From the NCBI GenBank assembly GCA_041690035.1, contig JBDNFC010000137.1, positions 1 to 43,026 on the forward strand: DNA of 43,026 nt, written 5' to 3'. Below are positions 23,319 through 29,776 of the stretch, in pieces. This DNA comes from CALSPH01 sp041690035. Its GTDB lineage: Bacteria > Bacteroidota > Bacteroidia > NS11-12g > UBA955. The first letter of the stretch is position 1. Each line of letters starts with the position of its first letter. The notes beneath the pieces were generated by a model. The model made no database searches. It saw only the letters and a list, made by a program, of their open reading frames with translations, and was not told the origin of the DNA. Both the position numbers and the translations under genes were made by a program.

Positions 23319-24242
23319 TTATCTTAGTGTTACTGCACTTTTACCGATTGAAACTTTGTCTGCAAAAACTTCTACTGTATAGTTGCCTTTTTCATAATCA
23401 GAGCCGCTTTTATGATAAACATCTACAATCATGTCTCCATTTTTATAATCAATTATTTTTAAAACTGTATATTTTGCAGATTCACCATTGCTTAGCGAAA
23501 AAACACCATCACCAGTAACAGGCTCTAAGGTAACCCCATTGGGTCCAGTAATTTTGACATACAATGGCTTATCGCCCTTGTCAGCAATTTTATTTTCAAT
23601 TATCCTAAATGATACTCTAATTGCATCTGCTTTTCTTGTTCTAGTGGTCTCTACTTCTTTTCCACTTCCTTTTATTTTTACACCTGTAACAGACATTTGA
23701 TCGGCAATAAGTTGTTTTCCTTTGCTAATCACTTCTTCTTTTTGAGTAAGAACACCCTTTAATCTTTCTGTATTTTGAACTTCATTTGTTAATTTAGTGT
23801 TCGTTTCAGACAAATCTTGTTTTGTTAGATTTAATTCTTCTTCCAATTCTTTTATTCTGTTTTGCAAATTTTCACTTTCGGTTTTTAGTGCTTTAATTTC
23901 ATTACGAAATTTTGTCAATTCTGCATTGCTTAAATTACCTTTTGACAAAGCTGATCTAAGTTGAGCTACTTTTGATTCTAACTCTGTTTGAATATTTGCA
24001 ATGGTTTCATCTTTTTGAGCCATTGAAGCTTTACTTAAATCTAATTCTGCTGTTAATGCGTCTAATTCTTCTCCTAGCCTAGTTGTTTCTGAAGTTAAAT
24101 CTGTATTTGCTTTTGATAATACTTCATTTCCATCACTGCCTTTTTTCCATTGATAAAAAAGCAGTAAATTAGTAATAAATAAAACGCCAATGATTACATA
24201 AAGTAAAACTTTGCTTTTGTTGTCTTTTTCTTGATTTTCCAT
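23319..24242 (-). CDS. Membrane-anchored coiled-coil protein
   Basis: The 307-residue protein has a short cytoplasmic N-terminus (MENQEKDNKSK), one membrane helix (VLLYVIIGVLFITNLLLFY, about residues 12-30), a long coiled coil (about 45-185, heptads rich in Leu, Glu, Lys and Asn) and a C-terminal beta-rich globular domain (about 195-307, with PLYVKITGPNGVTLEPVTGD and YTVEVFADKVSIGKSAVTL). I do not know a function; the C-terminal strand pattern is Ig-like. A role as a periplasmic spacer or envelope scaffold is inference. I start at the ATG (24242) rather than the TTG at 24266. It precedes the sigma gene with a 193-base gap and is probably a separate transcript. Confidence 0.75.
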   Translation of the reverse strand: MENQEKDNKSKVLLYVIIGVLFITNLLLFYQWKKGSDGNEVLSKANTDLTSETTRLGEELDALTAELDLSKASMAQKDETIANIQTELESKVAQLRSALSKGNLSNAELTKFRNEIKALKTESENLQNRIKELEEELNLTKQDLSETNTKLTNEVQNTERLKGVLTQKEEVISKGKQLIADQMSVTGVKIKGSGKEVETTRTRKADAIRVSFRIIENKIADKGDKPLYVKITGPNGVTLEPVTGDGVFSLSNGESAKYTVLKIIDYKNGDMIVDVYHKSGSDYEKGNYTVEVFADKVSIGKSAVTLR

Positions 24243-24334
24243 AATTATATATAAATAGAACTGCAATAATAATACCTATTTTGTATATTTGGTTTTTAAT
24301 TATAAATTTATCTTCTTCATAAAAATATTTACAT

Positions 24335-24342
24335 TAATTTTG
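24335..24342 (+). promoter_or_regulatory. -7 element of the rmlC-TDO pair
   Basis: TAATTTTG followed by CGCGG matches TAnnTTTG exactly. It ends 26 bases before the TTG start of rmlC at 24369, supporting that start. Confidence 0.55.
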
Positions 24343-24368
24343 CGCGGAACATATTTAAAGTCAATAAA

Positions 24369-24911
24369 TTGGAGATAACACGTTTTGAAATAAAGGGCCT
24401 AGCACTCTTAACACCTCAATTAATTAAGGATGAAAGAGGATATTTTTATGAATCATACAGAAAAGATTTCTTTGACACTCATTTTGGTGACACAAATTTT
24501 ATACAAGACAATCAAAGCACTTCACAAAAAGGCACTTTGAGAGGGCTGCATTTTCAAGCTCCACCTTTTGCTCAAGGAAAGCTTGTGCGAGTATTGCAAG
24601 GCGCTGTAATAGATATTGCGATAGATATTAGAAAAGATTCGCTAACTTATGGCAAATATCAAAAGGTTATGCTTAGTGCAGAAAATCATTTGCAATTTTG
24701 GATACCTCCTGGCTTTGCTCATGGCTTTTTAACACTTATGGAGAACACAATTTTTTGTTACAAGTGCACTAATATTTACAATAAATTGTCGGAAGGTGGA
24801 TTGTGTTATAATGATAAAAAAATAAATATCGATTGGGAAATTCAAAAACCAATTATTTCCGAAAAAGACCTGCTCTATCCCGATTTTAGTAACTTTTTAA
24901 GCCCTTTTTAA
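24369..24911 (+). CDS. rfbC: dTDP-4-dehydrorhamnose 3,5-epimerase
   Basis: RmlC/RfbC epimerises C3 and C5 of dTDP-4-keto-6-deoxyglucose on the way to dTDP-L-rhamnose. The 180-residue cupin has DERGYFYESYRKDFF near the N-terminus, FIQDNQSTSQKGTLRGLHFQ with the catalytic His in RGLHFQ (about residue 62), GAVIDIAIDIRKDS, and FWIPPGFAHGFLTL. The start is TTG: no ATG precedes the conserved DERG segment, and a promoter element lies 26 bases upstream. No rmlA, rmlB or rmlD lies in the window, so the rest of the pathway must be elsewhere. The next gene begins 6 bases after the stop. Confidence 0.9.
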   Translation: MEITRFEIKGLALLTPQLIKDERGYFYESYRKDFFDTHFGDTNFIQDNQSTSQKGTLRGLHFQAPPFAQGKLVRVLQGAVIDIAIDIRKDSLTYGKYQKVMLSAENHLQFWIPPGFAHGFLTLMENTIFCYKCTNIYNKLSEGGLCYNDKKINIDWEIQKPIISEKDLLYPDFSNFLSPF

Positions 24912-24917
24912 AAACAC

Positions 24918-25874
24918 ATGGAAAAAGAAAACGAAATTTTTAATTTAATTGAAGAATTAAATGTTAAATATGCCAATGCCGGTCAGGATTTGGTAAGCTA
25001 TCTTAAAGGATTATTAGAGGCTAATTTTGAGCCGTATTGGGAGTATATTAATTTAGATTCATTGCTTGCAATACAGCAACCAAAAACTAATCATCCTGAC
25101 GAAATCATTTTTATTTCATATCATCAAATTACAGAGTTATATTTTAAACTCATATTGCATGAGCAAAAGCAAATATGCTTTCATACAAACCTAACAAGTG
25201 TGTTTATGGAAGAACGTCTTGAAAGAATAATTAGATATATTCAAAATCTCACAAACAGTTTTGAAATTATGATTTTGGGTATGGATTATCACCAATTTTT
25301 AAAATTTAGGATGGCCCTATTGCCAGCGAGTGGTTTTCAGAGCGCCCAATTCAGGATGATAGAAATAGCTGCAACTGATATTGCTAATTTAATAAAACCA
25401 ATTAATCAAGTGGGTTTAGATTTGAATGATATTGAACAAATAATACCCTTTTTATATTGGAAAGCGGGTGCAATACAGTTGGATACTGCAGAAAAAACGC
25501 TCACATTACAACAATTTGAGAATAAATATAATAGGCATTTTTTAAGATTCTCTAAAAAGTATCATGGTTGCAATACTTGGCAAAAATATTTAACATTAAA
25601 AAATGCAGGTTTAGCAACAGAGAAATTAACTGACCTAATGCGCAAATTCGATTATTCATTAAATGTTGAATGGTCATTGGCACATTTCAAATCGGCTGTA
25701 AAATACCTAAAAAGCCCAACCGCAGAAGTGGCTGCAACAGGCGGCACTAATTGGGGAACCTATCTTCCTCCGCGTTTTCAAAAAATTAAATCTTTTCCAC
25801 AATTATGGACAGAAGAAGAAAAAGAAAATTGGGGAAAAGAATGGGTACAAGAAAACGTAATAGATAAAAAATAA
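24918..25874 (+). CDS. Tryptophan 2,3-dioxygenase family protein
   Basis: The haem enzyme TDO oxidises L-tryptophan to N-formylkynurenine. The 318-residue protein has IFISYHQITELYFKLILHEQ (about residues 63-82), matching the family's FIxxHQxYELWFKxxLHE block. MALLPASGFQSAQFRMIE (about 131-148) matches the substrate-binding PASGxQSxQFR block. A His near residue 255 in WSLAHFKSAVKYL is the probable haem ligand, followed by ATGGTNWGTYLPPR. The divergence from canonical GTGGSxG suggests the Bacteroidota subgroup; substrate may be a tryptophan derivative. It follows rfbC by 6 bases and converges on rsmE with an 8-base gap. No other kynurenine genes are nearby. Confidence 0.85.
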   Translation: MEKENEIFNLIEELNVKYANAGQDLVSYLKGLLEANFEPYWEYINLDSLLAIQQPKTNHPDEIIFISYHQITELYFKLILHEQKQICFHTNLTSVFMEERLERIIRYIQNLTNSFEIMILGMDYHQFLKFRMALLPASGFQSAQFRMIEIAATDIANLIKPINQVGLDLNDIEQIIPFLYWKAGAIQLDTAEKTLTLQQFENKYNRHFLRFSKKYHGCNTWQKYLTLKNAGLATEKLTDLMRKFDYSLNVEWSLAHFKSAVKYLKSPTAEVAATGGTNWGTYLPPRFQKIKSFPQLWTEEEKENWGKEWVQENVIDKK

Positions 25875-25882
25875 GATAAATA

Positions 25883-26569
25883 TTATTTTAGCAACATGCT
25901 GAATAAAATAGATGTTGCAGCAATAGCAGCTGTTTCTGTTCTCAATCGCTGCTCTCCCAAGCTTATTAGTTTGCCTTTATTTATTAAAAAATGATCAACT
26001 TCGCTTGGAGAAAAATCACCTTCTGGGCCTATATAAATGCATACTTCATTATTAATTGCTAATTGGGTTAATAAATATTTAGATTGATCAATACCGCAAT
26101 AACACATTAATTTATCTCCTTTTGACAGCAATGTTTCTGCTATGCTTTTATTGATACTTACCTTAGGCAAATGGTAATTAATTGATTGCTTGCAAGCGGC
26201 AATTATTGTTTTCATTAACCTGCCTTCATTAATGTTTGTTCGCTCTGAATTTTCTGTTTTTAATAAAATTATTTCATCAACACCTAATTCTACCAATTTT
26301 TCTATCATAAAATCAAAACGATTTGCAGTTTTGGGTGGTGCTACAGCAATTCTGACAATATTTTTGTTTTTTTTAAAATAATTTTTCGTCAATATTTGAT
26401 AGTTTACTGTGTTTTTTATAGACGTTATTTTTGCATTACAGGCATTTCCAACGCCATCAAATACCGTGATATAATCACCAATATTTTTACGCATAACTTT
26501 GCTGCAATGACTCGACTCTTCTTTTGAAAGGGTACAATTTTCTAATATTGGGTTATAAAAAAGTTGCAT
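25883..26569 (-). CDS. rsmE: 16S rRNA (uracil1498-N3)-methyltransferase RsmE
   Basis: RsmE methylates N3 of U1498 in 16S rRNA of the 30S subunit, using SAM. The 228-residue protein has the N-terminal PUA-like region (SHCSKVMRKNIGDYITVFDG) and the SPOUT trefoil-knot C-terminal domain. The knot motifs are CIYIGPEGDFSPSEV (about residues 181-195) and ISLGEQRLRTETAAIAATSIL (206-226). The start codon abuts the T-run of the upstream gene's terminator (26571-26605), so its own promoter is not evident. It converges with the TDO gene. Function is secure. Confidence 0.94.
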   Translation of the reverse strand: MQLFYNPILENCTLSKEESSHCSKVMRKNIGDYITVFDGVGNACNAKITSIKNTVNYQILTKNYFKKNKNIVRIAVAPPKTANRFDFMIEKLVELGVDEIILLKTENSERTNINEGRLMKTIIAACKQSINYHLPKVSINKSIAETLLSKGDKLMCYCGIDQSKYLLTQLAINNEVCIYIGPEGDFSPSEVDHFLINKGKLISLGEQRLRTETAAIAATSILFSMLLK

Positions 26570-26570
26570 A

Positions 26571-26605
26571 AAAAAAATCCAAATGCCTTGATTTGCATTT
26601 GGATT
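26571..26605 (-). terminator. Rho-independent terminator of the YtxH-like gene
   Basis: AATCCAAATGC (26576-26586) and GCATTTGGATT (26595-26605) pair perfectly over 11 bases with an 8-base loop. On the minus strand the stem runs into eight T. It lies about 19 bases after the YtxH-like stop and directly abuts the rsmE ATG. Confidence 0.9.
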
Positions 26606-26623
26606 GATTTAAGTTATTGTTAT

Positions 26624-26992
26624 TTATTCTGGTTTTGGTGTTTCATCTTTTTTGTCATCTCCATCTATCATATCTTTTGCATTGTCAATAATTTTTGAAC
26701 CAGAAGCTTTTACATCGTCCACTATTTCGCTTACTTTATCTTGCAAAGGCTGTGTTTTCTCATCAAGTTTTTCTATCAAATCTTCTGCCCTTTCTTTCAT
26801 TTCAGTTCCTACTTCTTTCGCTTTTTGCCAAGATGCTTCTGCTGCATCTTCTACTTTGTCTGCAATCTCCTCAGCTTTAGCTTTGATTTTATCTAATATT
26901 CCTTCATTTTCCAACGTTTGATTTGTGGTTGGGTTATTGCTCTCTTTTTTATCCCCTGAAAAGAAATTTTTAATTGTGTTTAAGATGCTCAT
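26624..26992 (-). CDS. Amphipathic YtxH/LEA-like helical protein
   Basis: A 122-residue, highly charged protein made mostly of 11-residue-type amphipathic helix. Residues about 30-110 repeat Ala, Lys, Glu and Asp with spaced hydrophobics (IKAKAEEIADKVEDAAEAS, then WQKAKEVGTEMKERAEDL). It resembles late-embryogenesis-abundant/apolipoprotein-like and YtxH-type stress proteins. There is no signal peptide or membrane segment, so it is presumably cytoplasmic. The tail DGDDKKDETPKPE is disordered. It has its own promoter (27025-27032) and strong terminator, so is a single-gene unit. A stress role is family inference. Confidence 0.75.
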   Translation of the reverse strand: MSILNTIKNFFSGDKKESNNPTTNQTLENEGILDKIKAKAEEIADKVEDAAEASWQKAKEVGTEMKERAEDLIEKLDEKTQPLQDKVSEIVDDVKASGSKIIDNAKDMIDGDDKKDETPKPE

Positions 26993-27024
26993 GTCAAATT
27001 GGTTTTTATGTTTTTATTAAGTTT

Positions 27025-27032
27025 CAAAAGTA
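27025..27032 (-). promoter_or_regulatory. -7 element of the YtxH-like gene
   Basis: On the minus strand TACTTTTG matches TAnnTTTG exactly and lies 33 bases upstream of the ATG at 26992. Confidence 0.6.
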
Positions 27033-27201
27033 ACTATTTAAAATCAATTTATTATTATTATTTTATTAAATGTTTGTAAGTCATTGTTTTATACTCAAGT
27101 ATAAAATTAATATTAGATAGGACTTAATAATTTAGCAACCTCTGCAATCGTTGTGCCTTTAAATTAGCAATAATTTATTCCATAAAACAGCACAATAGCA
27201 A

Positions 27202-27209
27202 TATATTTG
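27202..27209 (+). promoter_or_regulatory. -7 element of the DFR-like SDR gene
   Basis: TATATTTG matches TAnnTTTG exactly and ends 23 bases before the ATG at 27232. Confidence 0.6.
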
Positions 27210-27231
27210 CCCAAGTATAAATATTGTAATT

Positions 27232-28281
27232 ATGACTGTTATAGATAGATCTAAACCTGTATTGGTTACAGGAGCAACTGGTTTTGTAGCTTCATGGCTG
27301 GTAAAAAAATTATTAAATGACGGATTGATAGTGCATGCGGCAGTGCGCAATCCTGACGATGAAATAAAAAATAGGCATTTGATTGATTTGGCCAAAAGCA
27401 GTGGAGGAACTATCAAGTTTTTTAAAACAAATTTGCTTGAAAAAGACAGCTATTTTGAAGCGATGAGAGAATGCGAATTGGTTTTTCACACGGCATCTCC
27501 CTTTACAAGCAATTATAGTGATGCCCAAACCGAGCTTTTAGACCCTGCAATAGAGGGTACTATAAATGTGCTATTAACTGCAAATAAATCAGAATTTGTA
27601 AAACGTGTAGTATTAACAAGCAGCTGTGCAGCTATTTATAGCGATTGCACAGACCTTGCAAAAACAACAAATAATATATTTACCGAAAATGACTGGAACA
27701 CTGGCTCATCTCTGCATTATCAACCCTATTTTTATTCAAAAACAATGGCTGAACGTAAAGCATGGGAAATAGTTGAGGCACAAAATAAGTGGGATTTAGT
27801 GGTAATAAATCCTAGTTTAGTGCTTGGACCAATTTTAAATGAAAAATCTAGTAATTCGGAAAGTTTTAGCATTTTTAAACAAATATGTGATGGCACGCTT
27901 CGGCTTGGAGTTCCAAATTTTGGTCTTGGATTAGTGGATGTGAGAGACTTAGCAGAAGCGCATTTTAATGCTGGATTTATACCACAAGCATCGGGCAGAA
28001 ACATTATTTCTGGCCACAACACCAATTTATTAAATATTGCTAGAATATTGCATTATAAGTATGGCAATGACTACAATATTCCTAAAAGCAGCTTGCCAAA
28101 ATGGCTTCTTATGCTGATTGGCCCATTGGTGGATAAACAGATTACACGAAGATTTATTGCTAATAATATCAATAAGATATGGAAGGCAGACAATGCTAAA
28201 AGTATCAAAAACCTAAAAGTGAGCTACAGATCAATTGAAAGCACTTTATTTGATACTTTTAATTCAATTTACGGTTTATAA
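27232..28281 (+). CDS. Extended SDR, dihydroflavonol-4-reductase-like
   Basis: A 349-residue NAD(P)-dependent reductase/epimerase of the extended short-chain dehydrogenase class. The cofactor motif is VLVTGATGFVASWLVKKLL (TGxxGxxA form, about residues 10-28). A VRNP strand end follows, suiting NADPH. The active site has VVLTSSCAAIYSD and YFYSKTMAERKAWE (YxxxK near residue 167-171). LVVINPSLVLGP and GLGLVDVRDLAEAHF complete the DFR/AR-like pattern. Substrates in this family are aldehydes or ketones, including cinnamoyl and dihydroflavonol types in plants; the bacterial substrate is unknown. It stands alone, converging with the TPR lipoprotein gene after 7 bases. Confidence 0.88.
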   Translation: MTVIDRSKPVLVTGATGFVASWLVKKLLNDGLIVHAAVRNPDDEIKNRHLIDLAKSSGGTIKFFKTNLLEKDSYFEAMRECELVFHTASPFTSNYSDAQTELLDPAIEGTINVLLTANKSEFVKRVVLTSSCAAIYSDCTDLAKTTNNIFTENDWNTGSSLHYQPYFYSKTMAERKAWEIVEAQNKWDLVVINPSLVLGPILNEKSSNSESFSIFKQICDGTLRLGVPNFGLGLVDVRDLAEAHFNAGFIPQASGRNIISGHNTNLLNIARILHYKYGNDYNIPKSSLPKWLLMLIGPLVDKQITRRFIANNINKIWKADNAKSIKNLKVSYRSIESTLFDTFNSIYGL

Positions 28282-28288
28282 ATTCTTT

Positions 28289-28993
28289 TTAATTTCCACC
28301 GTTACCAAAATATTGATTGGCTAGGTTTTGAGCAACTTCAAAATCGGGCTGAAGGGTTAAGCATTCTTTAAGATACTCATAAGATTTGGCCCTATTATTA
28401 GCAGGCGGCCTAAGCTGAACAACAGATTTAAGCAACAGAGCGGCTGCTTTTAAACTTACTGATTGCTTGGTTTTAGCACTTAACATAGGAGCTCTTATGG
28501 TTTTTATTTCACTATCTGGCTCTTGCATTAATCTATCGGCAATTTGCAATGCATTTTCAGATTTGCCCAACTCACTATAAATAATCCCTAAATTATAAAG
28601 GTGAGTAAAGTCTTTTGTGGTTTCAAATAGTTTTTCATAAATGTTTATAGCCTCTGTTTCTTGCCCTTTTTGCATAGCTACAACTGCAATTATTTCTTGC
28701 ATGTGTTCATTGAGCGGTTGCGTAATCACTACTTTTCTTGCATATTTCTCAGCGGCCAAGGCATTATTCAAATCCTCATAATGCCTCGCTAAGCTGTCTG
28801 AATAGCTAATATTAGTGCTATCTAAAAACAAATATTCTTGCAAGTAAAATACGGCAGTTTGCAAATCATTGTTGGCCAACATTTTTTCATATTTTTTAAT
28901 TAAATCAATTTTTTTTACTTCATTGCTTGAACATGACGCAATAAAAATAGTGATGAAACCAAGCATTAATAATTTGTAAGTATAAATTTTCAT
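28289..28993 (-). CDS. TPR-repeat lipoprotein
   Basis: A 234-residue lipoprotein. The signal MKIYTYKLLMLGFITIFIASC ends in a lipobox (IASC) with Cys21. The mature part is all-helical, with at least four tetratricopeptide-like units, including AKYLAxxN-type repeats around NDLQTAVFYLQEYLFLDST, LNNALAAEKYARKVVITQP, GQETEAINIYEKLFE and LYNLGIIYSELGKSENALQI. TPR lipoproteins usually scaffold envelope complexes; no partner is indicated by context. A TAnnTTTG element lies at 29002-29009, 8 bases before the start, implying a very short leader. Confidence 0.82.
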   Translation of the reverse strand: MKIYTYKLLMLGFITIFIASCSSNEVKKIDLIKKYEKMLANNDLQTAVFYLQEYLFLDSTNISYSDSLARHYEDLNNALAAEKYARKVVITQPLNEHMQEIIAVVAMQKGQETEAINIYEKLFETTKDFTHLYNLGIIYSELGKSENALQIADRLMQEPDSEIKTIRAPMLSAKTKQSVSLKAAALLLKSVVQLRPPANNRAKSYEYLKECLTLQPDFEVAQNLANQYFGNGGN

Positions 28994-29001
28994 ATCGGGG
29001 G

Positions 29002-29009
29002 CAAACCTA
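29002..29009 (-). promoter_or_regulatory. -7 element of the TPR lipoprotein gene
   Basis: On the minus strand TAGGTTTG matches TAnnTTTG exactly; the ATG at 28993 follows 8 bases later. Confidence 0.5.
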
Positions 29010-29077
29010 AAGATAAAATTAGCAAAATCAAAAAAAAATATACTTTGTTAGAAATAAATTCCTTTAAATTCGTAGCC

Positions 29078-29572
29078 TTGAAAAAAGCAAGTGTTATTTT
29101 AATGGTTTCACTCATTAGCCTATTGATGCTTTTGCCAATATTGCATATTGCCAATATTGGACTTCATAGGTTAATTACGCATCAAAATATTGCAATCCAA
29201 AATGAGGGGGAATGCCTTATCATTGCAAAAAAAGATTATTTGGCGCTAAAAAATGGAAGAAAAAACGACCTTTTTATCAATGGTGCTTACTATGATTTTA
29301 AATCTTATAGAACCATTAAAGGATCTTATTTTGCAGTTCTGCAAAAAGATGCCAAAGAAAGCAAATTATTTTCTAATTTAGCAAATGTTTTAAACAACCA
29401 TAATAACAGTTTATGGTTAAATGTATTATTATTATTTAATGGTTTTATAATCTTTTTTGCCTTTAAAAATAATTTAATCCCTTTTCTTATTTCATTTAAA
29501 ACAAGATATAATCTTTTACCATTACTGTTTTTTCATAACAAAATAGCAAGACCTCCAAAAATTTTTAATTAG
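29078..29572 (+). CDS. Membrane protein of unknown function upstream of a TonB-dependent receptor
   Basis: The chosen TTG start gives 164 residues: a membrane helix or uncleaved signal (ASVILMVSLISLLMLLPIL, about residues 4-22), about 80 exported residues, a second hydrophobic stretch (LNVLLLFNGFIIFFAF) and a basic tail. The middle part, FINGAYYDFKSYRTIKGSYF, resembles the (E/D)xxNGxxYDxxxxxxxGxxYY segment of small Bacteroidota proteins I have seen beside TonB receptors; I cannot name the family. The frame extends to TTG 29045, but that overlaps a likely promoter (TTTG at 29044-29047). ATG 29102 is an alternative. A 204-base gap separates it from the receptor. Confidence 0.6.
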   Translation: MKKASVILMVSLISLLMLLPILHIANIGLHRLITHQNIAIQNEGECLIIAKKDYLALKNGRKNDLFINGAYYDFKSYRTIKGSYFAVLQKDAKESKLFSNLANVLNNHNNSLWLNVLLLFNGFIIFFAFKNNLIPFLISFKTRYNLLPLLFFHNKIARPPKIFN

Positions 29573-29605
29573 ATTTTAACTAAAATATTAGTTCAACACA
29601 ATTTT

Positions 29606-29636
29606 ATCTTGTCAGTATTTTGCTAAGCGACAAGAT
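29606..29636. repeat. Inverted repeat upstream of the TonB-dependent receptor
   Basis: ATCTTGTC (29606-29613) and GACAAGAT (29629-29636) are perfect 8-base inverted arms around a 15-base loop. There is no adjacent T-run, so it is a poor terminator. It could be an operator for a dimeric regulator of the receptor gene or an mRNA hairpin. A second, shorter hairpin (CAAAC-TTTAAG-GTTTG) lies at about 29678-29693 in the same gap. Confidence 0.4.
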
Positions 29637-29776
29637 TAAATAAAAAAACAAGGGTTTTTAAACTTTCAATCCAATATCAAACTTTAAGGTTTGGATACTA
29701 AAGATATGCAATAATAAATGATGAATAGTATTGTAAAAAACGCTTTTAATCATCAATAATAAATTTTAAAAAAAAT

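Noticed and set aside
29045..29077. TTG start at 29045 for the small membrane protein
   Set aside because: It coincides with a TTTG promoter-like sequence, and the peptide before residue 12 is not signal-like.
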